Positions 29,875 to 39,144 are shown, counted from the stretch's first letter. The stretch is DNA of 64,000 bases from DASXMT01 sp963755985 (GCA_963755985.1 CAVWLO010000003.1:496001-560000), one strand, 5' to 3'. The notes: a model not told the origin generated them from the letters alone. Numbers and translations: made by a program.

Positions 29875-29911
29875 CTGGCAGTCCGGTCCGGGGTTCTGCG
29901 GGGGAGTCCGA

Positions 29912-30911
29912 TCAGCAGTAGGGGGAGGCCAGCGTCATGAGGAACTCGCCCCCTTCGGACTCCCACATGGATTCGACCACGAACCCCGAGGCCACCAACT
30001 CCTCTTCGAGGGCATCGGGGGTGAACTTGCAGCTGATCTCGGTGAGCATCTCCTCGCCCGCGTCGAAGGTCACCTCCAGGTCGAGATCGGCCACCCGGAC
30101 CGGTTGGGCCACCGTCGACCGGAGTCGCATCTCGATGCGACGCTCCTCCTCGTTCCACAGGGCGACGTGCTCGAAGCGTTCGGGGACGAAGTCCGCATCT
30201 AGCTCCCGGTTCAGGACGTGCAGGACGTTCCGGTTGAACTCGGCCGTGACCCCGGCCGCGTCGTCGTAGGCGGCCACCAGGCGCCCCCGGTCCTTCACCA
30301 GGTCGGTGCCGAGGAGGAATTGGTCGGACGGGTCCATGGCGCAGTCGAGGTCCATGAGGAATCGACGGCGCTGGGCCGGGTCGAGGTTGCCGATCGTGCC
30401 GCCGAGGAACGCGAACAGGCGAGTCCCGCCGATGGGGAGGCGCTCCAGGTGCCGATGGAAGTCGGCCACCACCGCGGTGATGACCAGCCCGGGGAACTCC
30501 TCGGCCAGCTCGAGTGCGGAGTCCCACAGCGTGGTCTCGCTGACGTCCAGTGGGACGAACCGCTCGAGGGTGCCCGCCGCCTGCAGGGCGTGGAGCAGGA
30601 TGCGTGACTTGTCGCAGGTTCCCGCGCCCAGTTCCACCAAGGTGTCGGCCTTGGACTGCTGGGCCATGTCCTTGGCGTGGGCCTCGAGGATGGACCGCTC
30701 GGCCCGGGTCGGGTAGTACTCGGGCAGCCGGGTGATCTCGTCGAACAGCTGGCAGCCCCGGTCGTCGTAGAAGTAGACCGGCTGCAGGTGCTTGTGCTCG
30801 GCGGTGAGCCCGAGCCGCACGTCGGTCTCCATGGCCGCCCGCAAGTCGGCCGGCTGAAAGATGCACGTCGACGGTGGGGCGAATGACGGCCCCGTCGCCC
30901 GGGTCAGACAT
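29912..30911 (-). CDS. egtD: L-histidine N-alpha-methyltransferase EgtD (one frameshift)
   Basis: Makes hercynine from histidine and three SAM in ergothioneine synthesis. Visible: Y-D-D-R-G-C-Q-L-F-D-E-I-T-R-L-P-E-Y-Y-P-T-R, E-L-G-A-G-T-C-D-K-S (SAM site), F-L-G-G-T-I-G-N and F-N-R-N-V-L-H-V-L-N-R-E-L. The ATG at 30911 overlaps the egtB stop (ATGTCTGA), and V-I-R-P-T-V-D-V-H-L matches the family start; a lost base near 30860 in CATCTTTCAG breaks the frame before Q-P-A-D-L. About 333 codons, normal length. Confidence 0.9.
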
Positions 30912-32158
30912 CCTTGGCCAGCCGGAGACCGCTGAAGGCCCACCGGGCCGAGGGCGGGAAGAAGTTTCGGTAGGTGGTCCGCATGTGGCCGTTGGGCGTG
31001 GCACAACAGCCGCCCCGCAGCACGTACTGGCTCACCATGAACTTCCCGTTGTACTCGCCCACGGTGCCTCGTGCCGGCTCGAAGCCGGGGTACGGGCTGT
31101 AGGCGCTCGAGGTCCACTGCCACACATCGCCGAACGGGCTGGAGCGATCGCCGGCGACCGGGCTCGGGTGGAGCACGGCGGGATCGAGGAAGTTGCCCTC
31201 GACCGGATCGGCTGGCCGCGTGCACCTCCCACTCCGCTTCGGTGGGAAGCCGCGCCCCGGCCCATCGGGCGAAAGCGTCGGCCTCGTAGTAGCTGAGATG
31301 GCAGACCGGTTCGGCCGGGTTCAGGCGGCGGGAACCCGCCCAGCGTGAAGATGTGCCACTCGTCGTCGACCCGGGACCAGTACAGCGGGGCGTCCCACTG
31401 ACCGGCGACGGCGGCCGCCCACCCGTCGGACAGCCAGAGGTCGGAGTGGTGGTAGCCGCCGTCCTCGATGAACGACAGCCACTCGCCGCAGGTCACCGGC
31501 CGCCGACCCGATGGCGAAGGGGCGGAGGTAGACCCGGTGCCGGGGTGACTCGTTGTCGAACGAGAACTGGGTCCCGGTGTGGCCGACCTCGATCGTGCCC
31601 GACGGGTGCCTGATCCACGACAGCCCGGGCATCTCCGACGGTGCCGGCGTGTGCAGCGAGGCATAGGCCGGGTCGAGCGGATTGCGCGACAGGACGTGCT
31701 TGATGTCCATCAGGAGAAGCTCTTGGTGCTGTTGCTCGTGGTTGATGCCCAGCTCGACCAGGGCGAGGGTCTCGTCGTCCAGCGGTTGTCCGAGGAGGTC
31801 CCCATGGCCGTGTTGACGTGCCGGCGATAGCAGGCGATGTCCTCGATGCCCGGACGGGAGAGCAGTCCTCGCTCGTCGCGGGCGTGGCGGGCGCCCACGC
31901 CTTCGTAATACGAGTTGAACAGAAACCCGTAGGCCGGGTGGAAAGGCCGGTAGTCGTCCAGCCCGGGGGCGAGGAGGAACGTCTCGAAGAACCACGACGT
32001 GTGGGCCCGATGCCACTTGGTCGGGCTCACGTCGGGCATGGACTGGACGGTCTGGTCTTCGGCCGAGAGCGGTTCGGCCAGGTCCTCGGTCAGCGCTCGT
32101 GTCTCGCCGAAGCGGGTAGCGAGCGTGTCTTGATCCAGGGCTGTCGAGAGTTCGATGG
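30904..32158 (-). pseudogene. egtB: Hercynine sulfoxide synthase EgtB, at least four frameshifts
   Basis: The iron enzyme that joins hercynine to a thiol with O2. The DinB-like N-domain has K-W-H-R-A-H-T-S-W-F-F-E and the iron-binding H-E-Q-Q-H-Q-E; the FGE-like C-domain has G-E-W-L-S-F-I-E-D-G-G-Y, R-G-G-C-C-A-T-P-N-G-H and ends F-S-G-L-R-L-A-K-D-V. Breaks fall near 31800, 31510, 31322 and 31215. No ATG/GTG/TTG occurs where the start is expected: after AAGGAG the codon is ATC (32158), so that end is approximate. egtA, egtC and egtE are not in the window. Confidence 0.8.
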
Positions 32159-32438
32159 TCTCCCTCTCCTTCCAGGGTCGATCCGGGCCGCCACCTTCGC
32201 GGTCGTTCGACTGCTTCCGCTGATTCCGCCGCCGGCTCTTTCTGCCGTCGGCAGTCCAAGATACCCGCCCGGCTGGGAGATCGAACGGGCACCCCCCGTG
32301 GTTGCGCTGCCGCCGTGCGTCTGGTCGTAGGTTAGGGACACGCAGTACCACCCCTGGCCTGGGTCGCGGCCGGGTACGGGGGCCAGAGCGGGAAGACGAC
32401 CAGCCAGTCGGCCAAGGAAGACGAGTAGGAGGTCAACG

Positions 32439-33207
32439 GTGGAGGGGGTCGGGGATGACAGGGCGTCCACCAGGGGTTTCGGCGACGGGAGCACCTACGA
32501 GCGGGGTCGGCCCGGCTACCCGGACGAAGCCCTGGCCCTGTTCGCCCGGTCCTTCGGGCTCGAGCCGGGGAAGCGGGTCATCGACCTCGGGGCCGGGACG
32601 GGGAAGTTCACCCGCCAGCTGGCCCCTTTCGGTGTCGAGATCCTGGCCGTCGAGCCGTCGCCCTCCATGCGGGTCGAACTGCAACGGACAGTGCCCGGCG
32701 TGGACCTGGCCGACGGCAGCGCCGAGGCCATTCCGGCGGCCGACGCCTCGGTCGACGCCGTCTTCGTGGCCCAGGCCTTCCACTGGTTCGACCCCGAGCT
32801 CGCCCTCGCCGAGATCGCCCGCGTGCTGCGCCCCGATGGCGGTCTGGGGCTGATCTGGAACGAGCGGGACGAGACGGTCGAGTGGGTGCACCGTCTGAGC
32901 CAGGCCATCGAGTGGCCGGAGCGCCGGCCCTACCCGGCGGACAGGGACTACCGCGCTCGTCGTGTCGGCCCATCCCGACTTCGTCGACGTCAGCCGGCAC
33001 CGGTTCCCGTTCCACCAGACGCTCGACCATGCCGGGCTGATGGACCGCCTGGCCTCGACCAGCTACATCACGGCCATGTCCGCCGCCGAGCGGACGGCGT
33101 TCCTGGCGCCGCTGGCCGAGCGGGTGTCCGAGCTGCCCGAAACCGTCGACCTGCCCTACGTCACCAGCGCGTACACCGCCCGCCGTCGTACCGATCCCCA
33201 CGCCTGA
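32439..33207 (+). CDS. Class I SAM-dependent methyltransferase (one frameshift)
   Basis: GTG start with AGGAGG upstream. Methyltransf_11 domain: V-I-D-L-G-A-G-T-G-K-F-T, A-V-E-P-S-P-S-M, A-F-H-W-F-D and V-L-R-P-D-G-G-L-G-L-I-W-N. Near 32940 the frame shifts; the continuation S-A-H-P-D-F-V-D-V-S-R-H-R-F-P-F-H-Q ends at 33207. The A-Q-A-F-H-W-F pattern is typical of the ubiE/COQ5-like group seen widely in actinobacteria. It is divergent from egtB with about 280 bp between. Substrate unknown. Confidence 0.75.
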
Positions 33208-33288
33208 CCGGCGGGCCCCGGCTTGTCCGACTGGTCGAGCCGGCGGTGGTGATTTCAGGGGGGTCGAGATCGATCGATCGACGACGAC

Positions 33289-33324
33289 GAGCCGGCGGTG
33301 GTGTCTGAGCCGGCGGTGGTGTCT
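33289..33324. repeat. 18-bp tandem copies of the tRNA-Thr 3' end
   Basis: Two exact 18-bp units (33289-33306, 33307-33324) of GAGCCGGCGGTGGTGTCT abut the tRNA, whose own 3' end begins with the same 12 bases. A further GAGCCGGCGGTGGT copy lies at about 33237. Confidence 0.75.
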
Positions 33325-33325
33325 G

Positions 33326-33398
33326 AGCCGGCGGTGGGAATCGAACCCACGACCTGACGATTACAAGTCGTCTGCGCTACCAACTGCGCCACACCGGC
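33326..33398 (-). tRNA. tRNA-Thr (anticodon TGT)
   Basis: 73 nt on the minus strand. Acceptor arm GCCGGTG/CGCCGGC, D-arm GCGCAGTTGGTAGCGC, anticodon stem ACGA/TCGT around CTTGTAA, T-arm GTGGGTTCGATTCCCAC. The CCA end is not encoded. Confidence 0.97.
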
Positions 33399-33561
33399 CG
33401 GTGGTCAGGCCGAAGCCTGCGATCTGGACCAGCTTACCGGGCACCCGGCGCCGTCCCCTGCTATCCGCCCACTCCACGGCCCGGCAGTAGCGGTCACGTT
33501 GGCCGGGGGCGGACGGGAAACGCTTGCGTCTGAACCTCCTGGTTGGCAGGCTGGCACCCCA

Positions 33562-34176
33562 ATGACCGACACCTCCGCATACGGCGAGGAACCGCCGCCG
33601 CTCGATGGACCTGACGAGGGGCCACCGGTCGGGCGGGCAGTAGCGCTGCTGATCGTCTTCGTGGTGGTGACGGCCGTGCTGGTGGGCATCGTCAACCGGC
33701 ACCCGACGGCCAGCACGGCGAGCACGGCCACGACCGCACCGCACACCACGTCGACCACGACGCCCGGCTCCACCACCACGACCATCGCCCCGGGCAAGGT
33801 CCCGGTCCTGGTGGCCAACGGCTCGGGGGCCACCAACGCGGCGACGACGTTCTCAAACCAGCTCCAGACGGCCGGGTGGGAGATGCTGCCGCCGACCGAC
33901 GCCACTGAGACCGGTCTGACCACGACGAGCGTGTACTACGCGGCCGAGGTGTTCAAGCCGTCGGCCCAGGCCATCGCCACGTCCTTGCACCTCCCGGCCA
34001 CGGACGTCAAGCAGCTGACCTCGGCCGTCCCCGTGGCCGACGTGGTGGGCTCGGGCGTCGTCGTGGTCCTCGGAACCGACCTCGCCCCGACGTCGGGGTC
34101 GACGACCACCACGGCCGCACCGGCCTCCACCACCACGACCGCCGGGCACTCGACCACCACGACGACCAAGAAGTGA
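33562..34176 (+). CDS. Membrane-anchored LytR_C-domain protein
   Basis: 204 residues from ATG 33562 (an upstream start at 33499 is less likely). A short acidic/proline-rich cytoplasmic segment, one transmembrane helix (A-V-A-L-L-I-V-F-V-V-V-T-A-V-L-V-G-I-V), a Thr/Ser-rich linker, then a LytR/CpsA/Psr C-terminal-type domain (V-L-V-A-N-G-S-G, T-T-S-V-Y-Y-A, V-V-V-V-L-G-T-D-L). The catalytic LCP domain is absent, as in other stand-alone LytR_C proteins. Its stop overlaps otsB. Confidence 0.8.
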   Translation: MTDTSAYGEEPPPLDGPDEGPPVGRAVALLIVFVVVTAVLVGIVNRHPTASTASTATTAPHTTSTTTPGSTTTTIAPGKVPVLVANGSGATNAATTFSNQLQTAGWEMLPPTDATETGLTTTSVYYAAEVFKPSAQAIATSLHLPATDVKQLTSAVPVADVVGSGVVVVLGTDLAPTSGSTTTTAAPASTTTTAGHSTTTTTKK

Positions 34177-34988
34177 GCGCGCCGCCGGCGTGGTCGGCTC
34201 GGTTCGCACCCTTCGTGGACGATCCGGCCGCCAGCGCGGTCCTGACCGACTTCGACGGCACGCTGGCCGCCATCGTGGCCGACCCGGCCGCGGCACGGCC
34301 CCTGCCCGGGGCCCGACAAGCCCTCGCTGACCTGGGCCGCCACTACGCCACCGTGGCCGTGATCTCCGGGCGCCCGGCGTCGTTCCTGGTCGAACAGGTC
34401 GGCGGCATCGAGGGCGTCCAGCTGGTGGGCTCCTACGGGTCGGAGTGGTCCGGTGCCGACGGGGTCGTCACCGCCGACCCGGCCCTCGACCGGTGGCGTC
34501 CGGTCGTGGCCGATGCCGCGGCCCGACTGGCGGCCGACGCCCCTCCCGGCGTGCTGGTCGAGGACAAGGCCCTGTCGCTGACCATCCACTGGCGGCGGGC
34601 CCCCGAGGCCGAGCCCTGGGCGGTCGCCGCGGCCACGGCCGAGTCGGCCCGCTCCGGGCTGACAGGCCACGGCGGTCGCCAGTCGGTGGAGCTGCGCCCC
34701 CCTGGCCCGGTCGACAAGGGCTCGGTGGTGGAGCGGTTGGCCGAGGGGGCCCGGTGTGCGTGCTACCTGGGCGACGACGTGGGCGACCTGCCCGCCTTCG
34801 CCGCCTTGGACGGGCTGGCCGCCCGGGCCGGAACGACGGTGGTGAAGGTGGCCGCGGCCGACCAGGAGTGCCCGCCCGAGGTGGCCGCGTCGGCCGACGT
34901 GATCGTCCAGGGCCCCCCCGGGGCCCTGGCCCTGTTGCAGTGGCTGGGCCGGACCGGCCCGACCGGGGCGGCCCCGGCGGTCAGCTGA
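34173..34988 (+). CDS. otsB: Trehalose-6-phosphate phosphatase OtsB
   Basis: 271 residues, GTG start overlapping the preceding stop. HAD hydrolase with the nucleophile motif D-F-D-G-T-L, V-I-S-G-R-P, G-S-Y-G-S-E, P-V-D-K-G and Y-L-G-D-D-V-G-D. Removes phosphate from trehalose-6-phosphate. Its 3' end overlaps the convergent otsA by 8 bp, an antisense arrangement of the two trehalose genes. Confidence 0.93.
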   Translation: MSAPPAWSARFAPFVDDPAASAVLTDFDGTLAAIVADPAAARPLPGARQALADLGRHYATVAVISGRPASFLVEQVGGIEGVQLVGSYGSEWSGADGVVTADPALDRWRPVVADAAARLAADAPPGVLVEDKALSLTIHWRRAPEAEPWAVAAATAESARSGLTGHGGRQSVELRPPGPVDKGSVVERLAEGARCACYLGDDVGDLPAFAALDGLAARAGTTVVKVAAADQECPPEVAASADVIVQGPPGALALLQWLGRTGPTGAAPAVS

Positions 34989-36408
34989 TCCGGTCGGCCT
35001 GCTCGAGCTGATCGTCGAGCCAGTCGGTGGGGCTCCTGGCCATGATCAGGTCCCGGAGCGACTTGGCCGCGGTCGCCCGCCCGTCGGCCGGCAGGGCCAG
35101 GGCCCGGGCCAAGACGGCGGCGGTGCCGCTCACGTCGAAGGGGTTGACCTCGAGCGACGGGCCGGCCAGCTCCTCGAAGGCCCCCGCCTCCCGGGACAGG
35201 GCCAGCACGCCGTCGGTGTCGTTGACCAGAGGGCCCTCCTTCGCCACCAGGTTCATGCCGTCCCGGATGGGATTGACCAGCAAGACGTCGTACCGGGTCA
35301 GTGCGGCGAGCGACCGCGGGTAGTCGTCCTCGACGTGGAGGACGATGGGCGTCCAGCCCGGGGCGGACCAGCGGTCGTTGATGCGGGCCACAGTCGACTC
35401 CACCTCGTTCTGGTAGGCCAGGTACTCGGCCAGCCCCTGGCGGGACGGGTAGGCGAGGGCGACGAAGACCACCCGCTCCCGCCAGGCCGGCTCGGTGGCC
35501 AGGAGCTCCTCGTAGGCCCAGAACCCGCGCAGGAGGTTCTTGGAGAGCTCCATCCGGTCGACCCGGAGGATCATCCGGCGGTCGGGCCCGCCGATCTCGG
35601 ACTCGAGCCGGGCCCGGGCCTCGGCCACGCTCGGCTGGCCGATCGAGGCGAGGAGCCGGTCGGGGTCCGGGGCCAGGCCGGAGACGAACGTCGGGGGGAG
35701 GGCCCGACCCGGGCTGAGCTCATGGTGGCAGGCCCGGTAGCCGGCGGCCCACCGCTCGGTATGGAACCCGCAGGCCCCGAACCCGGCCATGCCGGCCAGC
35801 AGCTCGTCGACCGCGGCATCGGGGAGCATCCGCAGCACCGAGGGGTCGGCGAAGGGGGTGTGGGTGAAGTGGACCGTCCGCAGGTCGGACCGCTCGCGGG
35901 CCAGTTCCGACCCCACCAGGGTCAGGTGATAGTCCTGGACCAGGACCCGTCCGCCCTCGGGGGCCACGGCCGCCACCCGCTCGGCGAACAGCCGGTTGTA
36001 CAGCCGGTAGGCCTCCCACGCCTCGGAGAACCGCCGGTCGGACCGGGGTCGCCGGGCCGCGTCGAAGAGGTGGTGGTGGCAGAACCACAGGGTGGCGTTG
36101 GAGATCACGTCGTAGGCCATCCGATAGACGTCCGGCTCCGGGTCGACGAGCTCGATGCGGAGCCCTTCCTCCACCATGAGCCCCTGGTCGGCGGCCTGTC
36201 GGTCGGCGTCGCCCAGGGCACAGGCCACCCAGGTGGCCCCGGTGCCGGCCATCATCGGGTACAGGGACCCGGCCAGCCCACCGGCAGCCTGGCTTCGGAC
36301 CAACCGGCCGTCGGGCTCCTGGCGGAACGAGAGCGGGCCCCGGTTGGACACCACCACCAGGTCGTCAAAGGACCGTCGGGGTTCCGGATCGGAAGGGGGA
36401 CCGGCCAT
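34981..36408 (-). CDS. otsA: Trehalose-6-phosphate synthase OtsA (GT20)
   Basis: 475 residues. V-V-V-S-N-R-G-P-L-S-F at the start, A-G-G-L-A-G-S (glucose-donor loop), V-Q-D-Y-H-L-T-L, F-T-H-T-P-F, R-V-D-R-M-E-L-S-K-N (acceptor/nucleotide site) and N-P-I-R-D-G-M-N-L-V-A-K-E. Synthesises trehalose-6-phosphate from a nucleotide-glucose and glucose-6-phosphate. Complete, no frameshift. With otsB it gives the OtsAB trehalose route. Confidence 0.93.
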   Translation of the reverse strand: MAGPPSDPEPRRSFDDLVVVSNRGPLSFRQEPDGRLVRSQAAGGLAGSLYPMMAGTGATWVACALGDADRQAADQGLMVEEGLRIELVDPEPDVYRMAYDVISNATLWFCHHHLFDAARRPRSDRRFSEAWEAYRLYNRLFAERVAAVAPEGGRVLVQDYHLTLVGSELARERSDLRTVHFTHTPFADPSVLRMLPDAAVDELLAGMAGFGACGFHTERWAAGYRACHHELSPGRALPPTFVSGLAPDPDRLLASIGQPSVAEARARLESEIGGPDRRMILRVDRMELSKNLLRGFWAYEELLATEPAWRERVVFVALAYPSRQGLAEYLAYQNEVESTVARINDRWSAPGWTPIVLHVEDDYPRSLAALTRYDVLLVNPIRDGMNLVAKEGPLVNDTDGVLALSREAGAFEELAGPSLEVNPFDVSGTAAVLARALALPADGRATAAKSLRDLIMARSPTDWLDDQLEQADRIS

Positions 36409-36489
36409 GCAGCGAAAGCTACTCGGATCGCAGAGGGCTCAACGGCGAGGGAACGTCCGATCGGGCCCAGGCGATGGCCCATTGACAAT

Positions 36490-36510
36490 GTTGTGATTGA
36501 CCACTAACTT
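36490..36510. promoter_or_regulatory. Operator-like site in the TetR gene promoter
   Basis: In reverse complement this reads AAGTTAGT-N4-AATCACAAC, matching the site at 37228-37248 at 17 of 21 positions. It lies within 30 bp upstream of the regulator's ATG, where an autoregulatory operator would be expected. Confidence 0.55.
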
Positions 36511-36517
36511 ACTACCT

Positions 36518-37186
36518 ATGATGGTCCCGATCCGCCAGACCGCAGGCGCACGGCGCTCCTCCGTGCTCACGGCGGCGATCGCCGAGTTTGCCCGCTCGGG
36601 ATACGCCGGGACCTCCACCGAGACCATCGCGGCCCGGGCCGGAATCTCCCAGCCCTACCTGTTCCGGTTGTTCGGCACGAAGAAGGACCTGTTCATCGCC
36701 ACCTACAACCTGGTCTCGGCCCGGATCGAAGCGGCCTTCATCGAGGCCGCCGACGGCTTGTCCGGCGAGGAGGCCAAGCACGCCATGGGGGTCGCCTACG
36801 TGGAACTGCTCCAGGACCCCGACCTCCTCCAGGTGCAACTGCACGGGTTCGCCGCCGCGGCCAGTGACCCCGACATCGCCCGGGCCTGCCGGGAGGGCTT
36901 CCATACGCTCTGGCACCTGATCAACGAGCAGGCCAGCATGGACGAGGAAGAACTCCGCGAGTTCTTCGCCCACGGGATGCTGTTGAGTGTGCTCTCGGCC
37001 ATCAACATGTTGGCCATCCCCGAGCCGTGGGCCCAGGCCTTCTGCCCGGACCCGGAGAAGCTGGCGGCCATGACGCAGGCAGCACCCGCGGCGTCGGCCG
37101 TGGCGGCTGTGGCGACATCTGCCGCTGGTGCTACTCCTGCGACGGCGACCGACCCCCCCGTTCTCGATCCAGCCCCGTCCCACTAG
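36518..37186 (+). CDS. TetR/AcrR family transcriptional regulator
   Basis: About 222 residues from ATG 36518 or 36521. N-terminal helix-turn-helix: V-L-T-A-A-I-A-E-F-A-R-S-G-Y-A-G-T-S-T, then A-R-A-G-I-S-Q-P-Y-L-F-R-L-F-G-T-K-K-D-L-F. The ligand domain follows, with an Ala/Thr-rich low-complexity tail. It lies directly upstream of an MFS exporter, and operator-like sequences precede both genes, so it probably represses the pump and itself. Confidence 0.88.
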   Translation: MMVPIRQTAGARRSSVLTAAIAEFARSGYAGTSTETIAARAGISQPYLFRLFGTKKDLFIATYNLVSARIEAAFIEAADGLSGEEAKHAMGVAYVELLQDPDLLQVQLHGFAAAASDPDIARACREGFHTLWHLINEQASMDEEELREFFAHGMLLSVLSAINMLAIPEPWAQAFCPDPEKLAAMTQAAPAASAVAAVATSAAGATPATATDPPVLDPAPSH

Positions 37187-37200
37187 GAGGTACGACAGCT

Positions 37201-37341
37201 ATGTTCCCGCCTTTCTTTTCAGTGTTGAAGTTAGTAACTAATCACAACCTAGCCGCAGCCACCAGCGTTCCAGAGGGGCGCGGCAAGACCGGAAACACCG
37301 CCCAGATCCCGGCAACACCTCTCCGAAAGAGGATGCGATGA
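37201..37341 (+). CDS. Possible 46-residue leader peptide upstream of MFS exporter
   Basis: ATG 37201 follows GGAGGT with 9-base spacing. The 46-codon frame (M-F-P-P-F-F-S-V-L-K-L-V-T-N-H-N) ends TGA at 37339-37341, overlapping the exporter ATG (ATGA). That start signal and stop overlap suggest translational coupling. The operator-like site lies within this frame, so it would be translated only from transcripts beginning upstream. No homologue recognised. Confidence 0.45.
   Translation: MFPPFFSVLKLVTNHNLAAATSVPEGRGKTGNTAQIPATPLRKRMR
37228..37248. promoter_or_regulatory. Operator-like palindrome upstream of MFS exporter
   Basis: Contains the perfect dyad TTAGT-A-ACTAA and the flank ATCACAAC. 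The same sequence, inverted, precedes the TetR gene. Distance to the exporter ATG is about 90 bp. Confidence 0.55.
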
Positions 37342-38954
37342 CCACCACACTCGATCCGAGCACCACCGCCGGGCAACCTGTCGGCTCGGCCCCGCTGTCC
37401 AGCGGCGTGGCCCGTTCCAGGGCCATCTGGGCGGTCGTCATCACCGGGCTGGCCCTGTTCATGGCCTCCCTGGACAACCTGGTCGTCTCGACCGCCCTCC
37501 CGGTCATCCGGGTGAACCTGCACGCCGGCCTGTCCGGCCTCGAGTGGACGGTGAACGCTTACACCCTCACCTTCGCCGTGCTGCTGCTCAGCGCGGCGGC
37601 CGTGGGCGAGCGCATCGGTCGGCGCCGCACCTTCATCATCGGGATCGCCGTGTTCACCCTGGCCTCGGCGGCCGCGGCCCTGGCACCGAGCATCGGGGTG
37701 CTGGTGGCGGCCCGGGCCGTCCAAGGGGCCGGTGGGGCCATGATCATGCCCCTCTCGCTGACCCTCCTCAGCGCGGCGGTCCCGCCCGAGCGCCGCAACG
37801 CCGCCCTCGGCATCTGGGGGGCCATCGGCGGCATGGCCGTGGCCATCGGCCCGCTGGTCGGCGGGGCGGTCACCACCGGCTGGGCCTGGCAGTACATCTT
37901 CTGGCTCAACGTGCCCATCGGGCTGATCCTCGTCCCCCTGGCCTGGTGGAAGCTGTCCGAGTCCCGAGGCCGTGCCTCCCGGCTCGACGTCGGTGGCGTG
38001 CTGCTGGCCAGCGTCGGCCTCTTCGGTGTGGTCTACGGCCTCGTCCAGGGCAACTCGCATGGCTGGACGAGCACCGGGGTCCTCACCTCGTTCGCAATGG
38101 GCATTGCCGGTCTGGCCGCCTTCGTGTGGTGGGAGCTGCGGGTCGAGTCCCCGATGCTGCCCCTGCGCCTGTTCAAGAACCGGGCCTTCGCTGCCGTCAA
38201 CGTCACGGCCATGCTGTTCAGCTTCGGGATGTTCGGCTCGATCTTCTTCCTGTCGCAATTCCTCCAGACCGTCCAGGGCTACTCCCCGCTCAGCGCGGGC
38301 ATCAGGGTGCTCCCGTGGACCGGCGTGACCATGCTTCTTGCTCCGGTCGTGGGGCTGTTGGCCGAACGGATCGGCGGCAAGATCCTGGTCGTGACTGGCC
38401 TCGTCTTTCAGGCCGTGGGCCTGTTCTGGCTGGCCACCATCGTCACGCCGACCACGCCGTACCTGGACATGGTCCCCGCCTTCGTGATCGCCGGCGTCGG
38501 TATGACCCTCTTCTTCGTGCCGTTGGCCTCGTTGGTCCTGAGCTCGGTACCCAAGGCGCTCGAGGGGGTGGCCTCGGGCACGAACAGCGCCTTCCGTGAG
38601 CTCGGCGGCGTGCTGGGCATCGCCGTGCTCGGTGCGGTCTTCTCCTCTTCGGGGGGTTACGCCTCGGGCCAGTCCTACGTCAACGGCCTGACCCCGGCCA
38701 TCACGGTGGGCGCCGTGGTCGTGGCCATCGGGGCGGTGACCGCCATGCTCGTCCCTGCGGTGCGCCGGTCGCGCCAGCGCAAGGACGAACTGGCGCTCGA
38801 GGGCGCCGGGCTGGCCGGCGAGGGTGCCACGGTGGATGGCCTCACCTCGATCGGCGTCAGTTCTGTCGGTTCTGTCGGTTCTGTTGGCTCGGTCGGCGGC
38901 GGGGAGGGTGGGCTCGAGCCCGCGCTGGCCTGCTCGGGCGTCGAGCCTCGCTGA
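37338..38954 (+). CDS. MFS drug exporter, DHA2 (EmrB/QacA) family
   Basis: 538 residues with about 14 hydrophobic helices. Motifs: L-D-N-L-V-V-S-T-A-L-P-V-I (helix 1), G-E-R-I-G-R-R-R (motif A), A-R-A-V-Q-G-A-G-G-A (motif B) and the antiporter motif C region G-P-L-V-G-G-A-V. Exports toxic organics in exchange for protons. Controlled, by context, by the adjacent TetR protein. The C-terminal tail contains a short repeat (S-V-G-S-V-G-S-V-G). Confidence 0.92.
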   Translation: MTTTLDPSTTAGQPVGSAPLSSGVARSRAIWAVVITGLALFMASLDNLVVSTALPVIRVNLHAGLSGLEWTVNAYTLTFAVLLLSAAAVGERIGRRRTFIIGIAVFTLASAAAALAPSIGVLVAARAVQGAGGAMIMPLSLTLLSAAVPPERRNAALGIWGAIGGMAVAIGPLVGGAVTTGWAWQYIFWLNVPIGLILVPLAWWKLSESRGRASRLDVGGVLLASVGLFGVVYGLVQGNSHGWTSTGVLTSFAMGIAGLAAFVWWELRVESPMLPLRLFKNRAFAAVNVTAMLFSFGMFGSIFFLSQFLQTVQGYSPLSAGIRVLPWTGVTMLLAPVVGLLAERIGGKILVVTGLVFQAVGLFWLATIVTPTTPYLDMVPAFVIAGVGMTLFFVPLASLVLSSVPKALEGVASGTNSAFRELGGVLGIAVLGAVFSSSGGYASGQSYVNGLTPAITVGAVVVAIGAVTAMLVPAVRRSRQRKDELALEGAGLAGEGATVDGLTSIGVSSVGSVGSVGSVGGGEGGLEPALACSGVEPR

Positions 38955-38993
38955 ACGGGTCCCGCTGACCGGCCCGGCTTCACGGCCTCCCCC

Positions 38994-39144
38994 GACGGCT
39001 ACGGCCCGACAGCCCGACGGAGCGACGGCTGCCTGGGGCAACGGTTCGAGTGTGCAGAGGGACGGCTACGGCCCGACAGCCCGACGGAGCGACGGCTGCC
39101 TGGGGCAACGGTTCGAGTGTGCAGAGGGACGGCTACGGCCCGAC
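38994..39144. repeat. 67-bp tandem repeat
   Basis: Two exact 67-bp copies (38994-39060, 39061-39127) plus 17 bases of a third. It lies between the convergent exporter and gpgS genes; the partial third copy enters the last codons of gpgS. Confidence 0.9.

Noticed and set aside
37242..39041. 599-codon minus-strand frame opposite the MFS exporter
   Set aside because: His/Asp/Gly-rich antisense translation; the plus strand encodes an intact 14-helix transporter with an SD and regulator.
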